13,147 nt of DNA from an uncultured Christensenella sp. (GCA_910584635.1 CAJUBA010000026.1:1-13147), one strand, 5' to 3'; shown: positions 1 through 5,838, numbered from the stretch's first letter. Notes: generated by a model from the letters alone, not told the origin. Numbers and translations: made by a program.

Positions 1-132
1 GTACACTTTTTTTGGAATTTTTTGCTATTTGTCGATTTTTTTATTATTTTTTTACCAAATTTCGAAAAATATAAGTATTGGTTAATAGGAATTTGCTAGA
101 TTTAACATTAAGATACACTGTTTTATTGAAAT

Positions 133-186
133 AGATTTCTCCCCTGCGGTCGAAATGACGGATGAATAAGCGTAGTCGAAGAATCT
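133..186. repeat. Palindromic intergenic repeat remnant (copy R1)
   Basis: The element starts with AGATTTCT and ends with GTCGAAGAATCT, so its ends form an imperfect inverted repeat. Its centre, ATGACGGATGAATAAGCG (155-172), is the exact reverse complement of 11498-11515. Its right half, GCGTAGTCGAAGAATCTA, recurs at 11521-11538. It therefore belongs to the family seen three more times in the 11.4-11.7 kb region. The surrounding 1-311 is otherwise AT-rich, and I see no gene in it. Confidence 0.6.
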
Positions 187-253
187 AATTTAATAAGATA
201 CTTATTGATAATATAATACAGAATTTATTTGCGGTATCAAAAGAATAAGACAC

Positions 254-312
254 AAAAATGTTCGGCGGAAAAGACGCATTTTAATTCTGCATAGCCTGCC
301 TTGCCGCCGAAC
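254..312 (-). terminator. Probable long-loop intrinsic terminator after coaX
   Basis: Read on the minus strand, GTTCGGCGG (304-312) pairs perfectly with CCGCCGAAC (260-268) and is followed by ATTTTTG. The stem is 9 bp and GC-rich. The loop of about 35 nt is long for an intrinsic terminator and may fold internally. The upstream arm reaches into the coaX stop codon. Confidence 0.5.
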
Positions 313-1085
313 TATACATTAAGATCGTATATAATCTTCAATCCTTTAAGAGTAAGCGACCTGTCTACTATATCTATTATTTTATCGTTGTCAACGTTCA
401 GTACTATTTCGCTTAGACCGCCGGTAGCGATAACCTTCATATCCGAATAACCGCTCTCCTCTTTGAGTTTTTGAATAATATACTTCACAAGTCCGGTATA
501 TCCGTACGTCATCCCCGCTTGCAAACCTGCGACGGTATTTTTGGCTATTATACTTTCGGGTTTGATAATTTCCACTCTAGGAAGTTTCGCGGTATTGTTT
601 ACCAATCCTTCAAGACCAGTTATAATGCCCGGCGCTATACAACCGCCCAAAAATTCGCCTTTTTCGGATACTACGTTAAAAGTCGTAGCCGTTCCGAAAT
701 CCACGACGATACAAGGTCCGCCGTAAAGTCTATAAGCGGCTACGCTGTTGACTATTCTATCCGCGCCCACTTCCTGCGGATTGCTGTATTTGATATTCAA
801 ACCTGTTTTGATGCCTACTCCTATCATCATAGGTTTTTTACCGAGATAATACTCGCAGGCGTGTTCCATTGTGTAATTAAGCGCAGGCTGTACGGACGAC
901 ATAATTACGCCGTCAAAACTTTTTATATCTATTTTTGCCGAATCAAACAAGCCTTTTAATACAATACCTATCTCGTCTGCCGTCCTTATCACTTTTACCG
1001 AAAGTCGCCACGAGTGGGTAAGAGTATTTTTATCGTATACGCCCAATTTAATATTCGTATTGCCTACGTCTATTACCAATAACAT
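312..1085 (-). CDS. coaX: Type III pantothenate kinase
   Basis: Catalyses ATP-dependent phosphorylation of pantothenate to 4'-phosphopantothenate, the first step of CoA synthesis, in the cytosol. The 257-residue product has the usual CoaX length and ASKHA-fold motifs: the N-terminal phosphate loop DVGNTN (residues 6-11), GADR (107-110), the second phosphate motif VDFGTATT (128-135), GGCIAPG (147-153) and the C-terminal ATGGLSE (220-226). A longer frame exists from a TTG at 1100, but it would contain the ribosome-binding site. GGGAG at 1094-1098 lies 8 nt before the ATG at 1085, so I start there. It is 23 nt downstream of an ECF S-component gene on the same strand, which suggests one transcript for pantothenate uptake and activation. 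Type III kinases are known to resist CoA feedback inhibition. Identification is firm. Confidence 0.96.
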   Translation of the reverse strand: MLLVIDVGNTNIKLGVYDKNTLTHSWRLSVKVIRTADEIGIVLKGLFDSAKIDIKSFDGVIMSSVQPALNYTMEHACEYYLGKKPMMIGVGIKTGLNIKYSNPQEVGADRIVNSVAAYRLYGGPCIVVDFGTATTFNVVSEKGEFLGGCIAPGIITGLEGLVNNTAKLPRVEIIKPESIIAKNTVAGLQAGMTYGYTGLVKYIIQKLKEESGYSDMKVIATGGLSEIVLNVDNDKIIDIVDRSLTLKGLKIIYDLNV

Positions 1086-1093
1086 ATTTTTTA

Positions 1094-1098
1094 CTCCC
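1094..1098 (-). promoter_or_regulatory. Ribosome-binding site that fixes the coaX start
   Basis: GGGAG on the minus strand lies 8 nt before the ATG at 1085. It sits inside the five-codon extension that a TTG start at 1100 would add, so the shorter product beginning MLLVIDVGNTN is preferred. Confidence 0.8.
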
Positions 1099-1108
1099 AA
1101 ATATTTTT

Positions 1109-1855
1109 CTATATTATTTCTTCTGCTCCGTCCATGCCGTTCTCGTCCGCTCTACTTTCGTCGCTAACGATTATTTCTTTGCCCATAATAGGTTGAGGAA
1201 CCAAACCCGCTTTGCGGAGAGCGAAAATTATCGGCGGAACAATGATTGTAAACGCGATGATTTCAATCAAAAAGTTTATTCCAAACCAAGTCAAAATGTA
1301 CTCAATGCTTATCATTGTGCCGTTGGTAAGTATCTTTCCGTTGTATAGCAATACCGTAAATAATCCGCAGAAGAATGTATTTACTATTACTCCGACTGCC
1401 GTACTTGCCGCAGCGATAGCGCTGTCTTTGGCATAAATTTGAACGCCGTTGACAAGATTGCGAATACCGTTGCCGTCTATTTTATATTTTGGATGTATAA
1501 AGACTTTTCTAAGTCCGTATCCCATAAAATAACTTGCTACGCCTATAAGAATTCTCGGCACCATACATACCAAAGGATTCTGCCATATAGCCGCCATAGG
1601 ATTTGCCGCTTTTGTGGAATACCAAGCAATTTGATTTACCGCAGCCATAAGTACAGCCAACGAAATAGTCATTTTGAAATCATAACCTTGCGCCACTATT
1701 AAAAGCGGTAAAATCATAAACGCCAAAGTTACTCCGCCGGGTATAGGTATAGGCTGAAAGCAGAAAAAGATTGTCAGCGCCAACATAAGCGCCATGATTG
1801 CAAGATTTTTGGATCTGCGCGTTTGCGGATTGTCGCCCGCTCTTGAATTGTTCAT
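1109..1855 (-). CDS. ECF transporter S component, probably for pantothenate
   Basis: A 248-residue polytopic membrane protein with about six hydrophobic segments (roughly residues 17-35, 41-56, 60-78, 96-115, 143-172 and 185-212). This matches substrate-binding S components of energy-coupling factor vitamin importers. The first helix has the AxxxA pattern (A22-A26) that S components use to dock on EcfT. The N-terminus is short, polar and basic, and the C-terminus is an acidic tail of about 30 residues. The start at 1855 is supported by GAGGTG at 1860-1865. No EcfA or EcfT gene lies in the window, so it presumably uses a shared module encoded elsewhere. The substrate is inferred only from the downstream coaX; biotin, riboflavin or another vitamin cannot be excluded from sequence alone. 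Confidence 0.85.
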   Translation of the reverse strand: MNNSRAGDNPQTRRSKNLAIMALMLALTIFFCFQPIPIPGGVTLAFMILPLLIVAQGYDFKMTISLAVLMAAVNQIAWYSTKAANPMAAIWQNPLVCMVPRILIGVASYFMGYGLRKVFIHPKYKIDGNGIRNLVNGVQIYAKDSAIAAASTAVGVIVNTFFCGLFTVLLYNGKILTNGTMISIEYILTWFGINFLIEIIAFTIIVPPIIFALRKAGLVPQPIMGKEIIVSDESRADENGMDGAEEII

Positions 1856-1893
1856 AAAACACCTCGATTGAGTTCCTCACGGATACCCATCTT

Positions 1894-1915
1894 GTTTTAA
1901 GACTATGTCCAAAAC
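1894..1915 (-). promoter_or_regulatory. Hairpin in the leader of the S-component/coaX operon
   Basis: On the minus strand, GTTTTGGAC and GTCTTAAAAC pair around an ATA loop, with one wobble and one bulge. It lies midway between the predicted transcription start (about 1964) and the ATG at 1855. There is no following T-run, so it is not an obvious terminator. A regulatory role is speculative. Confidence 0.3.
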
Positions 1916-1970
1916 AAAAATATAAATTTATTTGAATATACGGTCTTATAAAGTACCGCTATCCGTTTTT

Positions 1971-1999
1971 ATTATACATAATGGATAATTACATTACAA
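1971..1999 (-). promoter_or_regulatory. Sigma-A-type promoter of the S-component/coaX operon
   Basis: On the minus strand, TTGTAA (1994-1999), a 17-bp spacer and a consensus TATAAT (1971-1976). Transcription would start near 1964, giving a leader of about 109 nt before the S-component ATG. Confidence 0.75.
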
Positions 2000-2024
2000 G
2001 CGATTTGATAAAAAAATATTCTTA

Positions 2025-2480
2025 TTAAAAAACTATGCCCGCTATAAGGCACATCAAATATATGTACCAAACGAGATTAACTTGCCAAAAAATCATGGAT
2101 ATGCAGTCTTCTTTTATCAGCATTATAAAGATTGCAGCGCTTAAGAGCGATTGCAAAGCAAGTATAATCACTGCCGCCATAAGCGAATGAAAAGTGAAAA
2201 AGCACATACACCATATAATATTGGAAATACCCAAAATACAGACGGGAATCATAACGTAAAGATAGTATTTGTAGTAAATGGTACGCGCCATAACGGTAAT
2301 ATTGATTATATAGACTATACTCCAAGCGACAGTCATCCCTATCGGGGGCAGAACTATCGACGGCAAATCCAGTTGATAATACCATTCGTCAACTCTTATA
2401 AAGTACGAACTGAGCGAGGCATAGATAAGAACTATACCCATAGCGATAGCCACACTCCACAACCATTTAATCTTCGACAT
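2025..2480 (-). CDS. tspO: TspO/MBR family membrane protein
   Basis: A 151-residue protein with five hydrophobic helices and family signatures: WYYQLDLP (33-40) followed by PP (45-46) and a Trp-Tyr helix (W53, Y57) matches the TspO pattern WYxxLxKPxxxPP...W...Y. SNIIWCMCFFTFHSLMAA (86-103) matches the family N-x-x-W...FF...H segment. TspO proteins (tryptophan-rich sensory proteins) bind porphyrins, lipids or other hydrophobic ligands in the membrane; the role in Bacillota is poorly defined. The helix 1-2 lysine common in the family (KP) is replaced by Leu-Pro here, so the copy is somewhat divergent. The ATG at 2480 has no convincing Shine-Dalgarno sequence, and the predicted leader is only about 17 nt. 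No clear terminator separates it from the S-component promoter downstream. The family call is good; the ligand is unknown. Confidence 0.85.
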   Translation of the reverse strand: MSKIKWLWSVAIAMGIVLIYASLSSYFIRVDEWYYQLDLPSIVLPPIGMTVAWSIVYIINITVMARTIYYKYYLYVMIPVCILGISNIIWCMCFFTFHSLMAAVIILALQSLLSAAIFIMLIKEDCISMIFWQVNLVWYIYLMCLIAGIVF

Positions 2481-2503
2481 ATTAAATAATATGTACGGAT
2501 AAT

Positions 2504-2532
2504 AATATATATGATAGTTGCTTTATAGCCAA
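2504..2532 (-). promoter_or_regulatory. Predicted promoter of the TspO-family gene
   Basis: On the minus strand, TTGGCT (2527-2532), a 17-bp spacer and TATATT (2504-2509). Initiation near 2497 would leave a leader of about 17 nt lacking a Shine-Dalgarno sequence. The -35 box is only about 10 bp from the divergent -35 box at 2543. Confidence 0.5.
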
Positions 2533-2540
2533 AGCAAACT
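2516..2540. promoter_or_regulatory. Imperfect dyad between divergent promoters, possible operator
   Basis: AGTTGCTTT and AAAGCAAACT are inverted around ATAGCC, with one bulged A. The dyad covers the -35 box of the TspO-family promoter and ends 2 nt before the divergent -35 box at 2543. A regulator bound here could affect both genes. No T-run follows, so it is not a terminator. Binding is inference. Confidence 0.35.
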
Positions 2541-2542
2541 CA

Positions 2543-2571
2543 TTGACAAATAGACTTGGCTGTGATACGAT
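2543..2571 (+). promoter_or_regulatory. Strong promoter predicting a leaderless mRNA
   Basis: Perfect TTGACA (2543-2548), a 17-bp spacer and TACGAT (2566-2571) preceded by TG at the extended -10 position (2563-2564). The usual start point, 7 nt after the -10 box, falls on 2578, the A of the ATG of the downstream gene. Confidence 0.7.
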
Positions 2572-2577
2572 AAATCT

Positions 2578-2838
2578 ATGCAAAAATATAATTTTCTGAC
2601 CTGGTGGCTTAGTTTTTCTGTAAAACCTCTGCCCTATAGAATATTCAAAAGCGTCATTACCTCGATTGTATTTATAATTTGGGTGGCTTTTGTCGCAGTA
2701 TTTACCGATTTGTACTGGCAATTTACGCTTTACGTTTTTCTACCGGTATTTGTTGTCGATACTGTATGGGAAATAATAAATTTTACCAATTATCAGAAAA
2801 AATATAAAAAATATTTAGAAGAAAATAAAGAGAGTTGA
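2578..2838 (+). CDS. Small two-helix membrane protein, unknown function
   Basis: I do not recognise this 86-residue protein. It has a hydrophobic, Trp-rich N-terminus (FLTWWLSF), two predicted membrane helices (about residues 24-43 and 48-66) joined by a short loop, and a charged C-terminal tail rich in Lys, Tyr and Glu (KKYKKYLEENKES). The helix layout and basic tail suggest a small inner-membrane protein with a cytosolic C-terminus. No Shine-Dalgarno sequence precedes the ATG, yet a near-consensus promoter sits at the distance expected for transcription to begin at the ATG itself. The gene stands alone, divergent from the TspO-family gene, and ends inside its own terminator. That organisation and the clean promoter/terminator pair support it being a real gene. 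Function is unknown. Confidence 0.65.
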   Translation: MQKYNFLTWWLSFSVKPLPYRIFKSVITSIVFIIWVAFVAVFTDLYWQFTLYVFLPVFVVDTVWEIINFTNYQKKYKKYLEENKES

Positions 2839-2854
2839 AATCAACTCTCTTTTC
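2827..2854. terminator. Bidirectional terminator overlapping the stop codon
   Basis: AAAGAGAGTTGA (2827-2838) and TCAACTCTCTTT (2841-2852) form a perfect 12-bp inverted repeat separated by AA, followed by TTTTC. The TGA stop codon (2836-2838) is inside the stem. On the minus strand the hairpin is followed by TTTATTTTC, so it can also end transcripts of the convergent paralog pair. Confidence 0.85.
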
Positions 2855-2877
2855 GATTTGTTAAGGGGTATAAATTT

Positions 2878-3303
2878 TTATTTGTCAAAACCGTAACTTA
2901 AAATAAACGCAGTCAAATACGAGTGGCACTTATACTGTTTTCCGTTTACGGTTATTTGATTCACAACAACGCTAAACGATTTTTCGCTTCCGTCTTTCAA
3001 CTTAAAGACTACTCCGCTTACACCGCCACCCGCGTTTTCTTTAGTAATTTCAAACTTTGTACTTCTGAATTCTTTTAGAATATATTCTATTTGCTCTTTC
3101 GTCAAATCGTATTCTTTTCTGTCAGGCTCTGCCGTCGCCGTAATGTTATGACAAAGATAAGCGGACTCAACGTCTTCTATATCTAAATCCAAAAGTTCGT
3201 CCCCCGACTTCCATCGAACATTGTAGGAAATCAACACCGACGATAATGCTATTACCGCTACTGTCATTATTGAAAATAATATCCATCCAAGTTTTGTTTT
3301 CAT
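2878..3303 (-). CDS. Membrane-anchored or exported protein, paralog A
   Basis: An unrecognised 141-residue protein with a short cytosolic N-terminus (MKTK), one hydrophobic helix (about residues 5-26) that could be an uncleaved signal anchor, then a polar domain of about 115 residues outside the membrane. The first 44 residues match the adjacent paralog at 41 positions; the rest is about 40% identical by my count. Conserved landmarks are the juxtamembrane RWKSGDELLDLD, the central QIxYILKEFxSTKFE, a GGG turn (92-94) and KQYxCHSY near the end. The small beta-rich tail and the anchor suggest an envelope protein, but no catalytic motif is visible. It lies 16 nt downstream of paralog B, in the same direction, with an AAAGG ribosome-binding site, so they are very likely co-transcribed. 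The terminator for the pair is the hairpin at 2827-2854. Function is unknown. Confidence 0.8.
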   Translation of the reverse strand: MKTKLGWILFSIMTVAVIALSSVLISYNVRWKSGDELLDLDIEDVESAYLCHNITATAEPDRKEYDLTKEQIEYILKEFRSTKFEITKENAGGGVSGVVFKLKDGSEKSFSVVVNQITVNGKQYKCHSYLTAFILSYGFDK

Positions 3304-3319
3304 AACATAATGCCTTTAC

Positions 3320-3745
3320 TCATTCCCAATACTTAAAACTACTGATATATTCTGTAAAATAGGAATGACAAATGTATTGCTTATGGTCAATGTTTATGTA
3401 TATTGAATATACAGATATAACAATGCTTCTTCCGTCAGTTGTTTGGATATGTACACCGTTTGCTCCACCACCATAACCTTCGTTATCCCTTTCAAATTTA
3501 GTACTTTTGAACTCTTTCAATATATAATCAATCTGTTCTTCATTCATATAGAATCTCTTTGTAGGAAAATCGGGTTTTGACCAATCGCTTGCGGTAATGT
3601 ATATAGATTCGATATCTTCTTTATCTAAATCCAAAAGTTCATCGCCCGACTTCCATCTTACATTGTAAGATACAAGCACTGACGACAGAACGATAACCGC
3701 CACCGTCATTATTGAAAATAGTATCCATCCAAGTTTTGTTTTCAT
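3320..3745 (-). CDS. Membrane-anchored or exported protein, paralog B
   Basis: The first gene of the tandem pair, 141 residues, exactly the length of paralog A. The layout is the same: MKTK, a hydrophobic anchor (5-26), RWKSGDELLDLD (30-41), then an extracytoplasmic domain with QIDYILKEFKSTKFE, YGGG and KQYICHSY. Residues 51-68 and the strand-forming region 100-121 diverge most from paralog A. The start is supported by AGGA about 9 nt upstream and by a consensus promoter at 3770-3798. At DNA level the conserved 5' parts of the two genes differ at many synonymous positions (for example CGA versus AGA for the shared Arg), so the similarity reflects an older duplication kept by selection, not a recent copy. 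Function is unknown. Confidence 0.8.
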   Translation of the reverse strand: MKTKLGWILFSIMTVAVIVLSSVLVSYNVRWKSGDELLDLDKEDIESIYITASDWSKPDFPTKRFYMNEEQIDYILKEFKSTKFERDNEGYGGGANGVHIQTTDGRSIVISVYSIYINIDHKQYICHSYFTEYISSFKYWE

Positions 3746-3769
3746 AAATCATTCCTAATTATTTTTTAT

Positions 3770-3798
3770 ATTATAACACATAAGCATATTAAAGTCAA
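3770..3798 (-). promoter_or_regulatory. Near-consensus promoter of the paralog pair
   Basis: On the minus strand, TTGACT (3793-3798), a 17-bp spacer and TATAAT (3770-3775), with TG in the extended -10 position. Expected transcription start is near 3763, giving a leader of about 18 nt that carries the AGGA site. One of the best promoters in the window. Confidence 0.85.
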
Positions 3799-3830
3799 TG
3801 ATAAAAATTTTTAAGCGATTTAAGGTTATT

Positions 3831-3853
3831 AAAAACGCCCCCTTGCGGGAGCG
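3831..3853 (-). terminator. Intrinsic terminator of the Cys-rich gene
   Basis: On the minus strand, CGCTCCC (3847-3853) pairs with GGGGGCG (3836-3842) around a GCAA tetraloop with one U-G pair, followed directly by TTTTT. It lies about 40 nt past the stop codon. Confidence 0.85.
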
Positions 3854-3893
3854 CTCTTATCTTATGTAGTTCTGTTTGGATTATGCTATCCGA

Positions 3894-4112
3894 TTATTTA
3901 CAGCAGCAGCAAAGGGCTACGATTACCGGAATAATGCAGCAGCAGTCGCAACCGTTGCTCTTGTTAGAGCCGCAGCCGTTTCCACCGCAACAGCCGCAGC
4001 ACATCATAAGGATGATAAGCCACAAGCAGTTGCATCCGCAGCCGTTGTTGTTCGAACAATCGTTGTTATAGCATTGGTTGCTTGCGCAACCGCAGTCGTT
4101 AAAGTTCGTCAT
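3894..4112 (-). CDS. Small cysteine-rich protein (20 Cys in 72 residues)
   Basis: A 72-residue protein with about 28% Cys and many Asn and Gly. It has three parts: a polar Asn/Cys head (MTNFNDCGCASNQ...), a short hydrophobic stretch CLWLIILMMCC (29-39), and a Gly/Cys section ending in a second hydrophobic run IIPVIVAL (60-67) capped by CCCCK. I recall similar high-Cys, Asn/Gly-rich small proteins from clostridia, often annotated as chorion-class high-cysteine proteins; some cross-linked spore-coat proteins look alike. That resemblance is by composition only. Metal binding, disulfide cross-linking or coat assembly are all possible. The start at 4112 is set by GGAGG 8 nt upstream; an ATG at 4127 would place that site inside the coding sequence. 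It is monocistronic, with its own terminator, and divergent from glyQS. Reality of the gene is well supported, function is not. Confidence 0.8.
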   Translation of the reverse strand: MTNFNDCGCASNQCYNNDCSNNNGCGCNCLWLIILMMCCGCCGGNGCGSNKSNGCDCCCIIPVIVALCCCCK

Positions 4113-4120
4113 TACAATTT

Positions 4121-4125
4121 CCTCC
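4121..4125 (-). promoter_or_regulatory. Ribosome-binding site that fixes the Cys-rich start
   Basis: GGAGG on the minus strand lies 8 nt before the ATG at 4112. The alternative ATG at 4127 overlaps this motif, so translation most likely begins MTNFNDCG. Confidence 0.85.
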
Positions 4126-4208
4126 ATAGTTTTTGAAAGAATTCAGCGTATTCCGCCCTTCCTTCTAGTTCATAATAAGCAAATAAAAATAAAAATGTTA
4201 CTATATAT

Positions 4209-4237
4209 TTGACAACGATATACAAATTTATTAAACT
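4209..4237 (+). promoter_or_regulatory. Probable glyQS promoter
   Basis: TTGACA (4209-4214), a 17-bp spacer and TAAACT (4232-4237). Transcription would begin near 4244, leaving a leader of about 45 nt. That is too short for a T-box, and no T-box sequence is seen. Confidence 0.6.
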
Positions 4238-4256
4238 ATTAAATAATAAATGATTT

Positions 4257-4273
4257 ACGCGCAAAGCGCGCGT
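4257..4273 (+). promoter_or_regulatory. GC-rich hairpin just upstream of the glyQS ribosome-binding site
   Basis: CGCGC (4259-4263) and GCGCG flank AAA in an otherwise AT-rich leader, ending a few bases before AAGGAG (4278-4283). It could stabilise the mRNA 5' end or modulate ribosome access. No T-run follows it. The role is inferred. Confidence 0.35.
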
Positions 4274-4288
4274 ATTTAAGGAGATAAA

Positions 4289-5677
4289 ATGGCTAATTTG
4301 ACAATGGACAAACTCGTTGCTCTTTGCAAAGGCAGAGGCTTTATTTTTGCGGGAAGCGAAATTTACGGCGGTTTGGCCAATACTTGGGACTACGGTCCTT
4401 TGGGCGTAGAACTCAAAAACAACGTCAAACGCGCTTGGTGGAAGAAATTCGTTCAGGAAAATACTCTCAACACCGGACTTGACAGCGCTATACTTATGAA
4501 TCCAAACGTATGGGTGGCTTCCGGACACGTAGGCGGTTTTTCCGATCCGCTTATGGACTGCAAGAGTTGTAAGACAAGACACAGAGCGGATAATCTTATA
4601 GAAGATTATATTGCCCGCAAGAAACTCGACGTTACAATTGCTGGTTGGTCCAACGAAAAGATGGAAAAATATATTGCGGAAAACTCCATCGTCTGCCCAA
4701 ACTGCGGAAAATGCGATTTTACCGGAGTAAGACAGTTTAATCTTATGTTCAAAACTTTCCAAGGCGTAACCGAAGACAGTACCAATACCGTATATCTTCG
4801 TCCCGAAACGGCGCAAGGTATATTCGTCAACTTCCTCAACGTTCAACGCACGTCGCGTATGAAAGTTCCTTTCGGTATAGGTCAGATAGGAAAATCTTTT
4901 AGAAACGAAATCACACCGGGCAACTTTATTTTCAGAGTAAGAGAATTCGAGCAGATGGAACTTGAATTTTTCTGCAAACCGGGAACGGATCTCGAATGGT
5001 TCGGATATTGGAAAGAATTCTGCAAAAACTGGCTCTTAGGATTGGGAATTAAAGAGGAAAACCTCAAACTTCGCGACCACGATCCCGAAGAACTTTCCCA
5101 CTACTCCAACGCTACTACGGACTTTGAATTCAAATTCCCGTTCGGTTGGGGCGAACTTTGGGGCATTGCTGACAGAACGGATTTCGACCTTAACGCTCAC
5201 GCAAAAGTCAGCGGTAAGAATCTCGAATATACCGACCCCAACACCAATGAAAAATACGTTCCTTACGTTATCGAGCCGTCGCTCGGCGTGGAAAGAATGG
5301 TTCTCGCATTGCTTTGCAACGCTTATGAGGAACAGGAACTCGAAGGCGGAGATTCTCGCGTGGTAATGCATTTCCACCCCGCTATCGCGCCTTATAAAGT
5401 CGCGGTACTTCCGTTACAGAAAAAAGCGCTCGGCGAAAAAAGCGAAGAAATTTATAGAAATCTTTCCAAAAAATTCTCCGCTACCTACGACGAAAGCGCG
5501 TCTATCGGAAAGAGATACCGTCGTCAGGACGAAATCGGTACTCCTTACTGCGTAACCGTAGATTTCGAAACGTTGGAAGATAATTGCGTAACCGTAAGAG
5601 AAAGAGATTCTATGCAACAGGAAAGAATTTCTTTGGACGAGTTGGAAGATTATCTTGCTAAACGTTTGGAATACTAA
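4289..5677 (+). CDS. glyQS: Glycyl-tRNA synthetase, dimeric (alpha2) type
   Basis: Charges tRNA-Gly with glycine at the cost of ATP. The 462 residues are the full length of the single-chain, homodimeric class II enzyme, unlike the alpha2-beta2 form with separate GlyQ and GlyS. Visible are the N-terminal GFIFAGSEIYGG (17-28), a split zinc site with CKSC (91-94) and CPNC (136-139), RPETAQG (171-177), motif 2 FRNEITPGNF (204-213) with FEQMELEFF, and motif 3 GVERM (333-337). The C-terminal anticodon-binding domain runs from about residue 365 (IAPYKVAVLPL) to the end and includes IGKRYRRQDEIGTPYC. AAGGAG lies 5 nt before the ATG at 4289. The gene is monocistronic with its own promoter and a strong terminator. 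Identification is firm. Confidence 0.97.
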   Translation: MANLTMDKLVALCKGRGFIFAGSEIYGGLANTWDYGPLGVELKNNVKRAWWKKFVQENTLNTGLDSAILMNPNVWVASGHVGGFSDPLMDCKSCKTRHRADNLIEDYIARKKLDVTIAGWSNEKMEKYIAENSIVCPNCGKCDFTGVRQFNLMFKTFQGVTEDSTNTVYLRPETAQGIFVNFLNVQRTSRMKVPFGIGQIGKSFRNEITPGNFIFRVREFEQMELEFFCKPGTDLEWFGYWKEFCKNWLLGLGIKEENLKLRDHDPEELSHYSNATTDFEFKFPFGWGELWGIADRTDFDLNAHAKVSGKNLEYTDPNTNEKYVPYVIEPSLGVERMVLALLCNAYEEQELEGGDSRVVMHFHPAIAPYKVAVLPLQKKALGEKSEEIYRNLSKKFSATYDESASIGKRYRRQDEIGTPYCVTVDFETLEDNCVTVRERDSMQQERISLDELEDYLAKRLEY

Positions 5678-5706
5678 TCTAATATAAATAACAAATCCGA
5701 AAATGG

Positions 5707-5740
5707 AAAGCGTCGAAAAATATTCGACGCTTTTTCTTTT
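5707..5740 (+). terminator. Intrinsic terminator of glyQS
   Basis: AAAGCGTCGAA (5707-5717) pairs perfectly with TTCGACGCTTT (5723-5733) around a 5-nt loop, followed by TTCTTTT. It lies 29 nt after the glyQS stop. Confidence 0.9.
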
Positions 5741-5760
5741 CCTTAAAAATCCGATATATA

Positions 5761-5802
5761 CAAAAGACCTCTCCCAACGCTATGCGCGGGCGAGGCCTTT
5801 TG
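5761..5802 (-). terminator. Probable terminator of guaB
   Basis: On the minus strand, CAAAAGGCCTC (5792-5802) pairs with GAGGTCTTTTG (5761-5771) over 11 bp with one G-U pair. Inside, CCC/GGG and CGC/GCG extend the fold. Read on the plus strand the G-U pair becomes an A-C mismatch, so the hairpin fits the minus strand better. The T-run (TCTTTTG) is the end of the stem itself. Confidence 0.65.
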
Positions 5803-5838
5803 TGTATAATTATGGGTATTTTGTCAAATTTTAGATGT

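Noticed and set aside
4127..4846. Long minus-strand reading frame opposite the start of glyQS
   Set aside because: It overlaps glyQS and runs through the divergent promoter region; its product shows no family signature. The end of the frame only overlaps the Cys-rich gene region in another frame.
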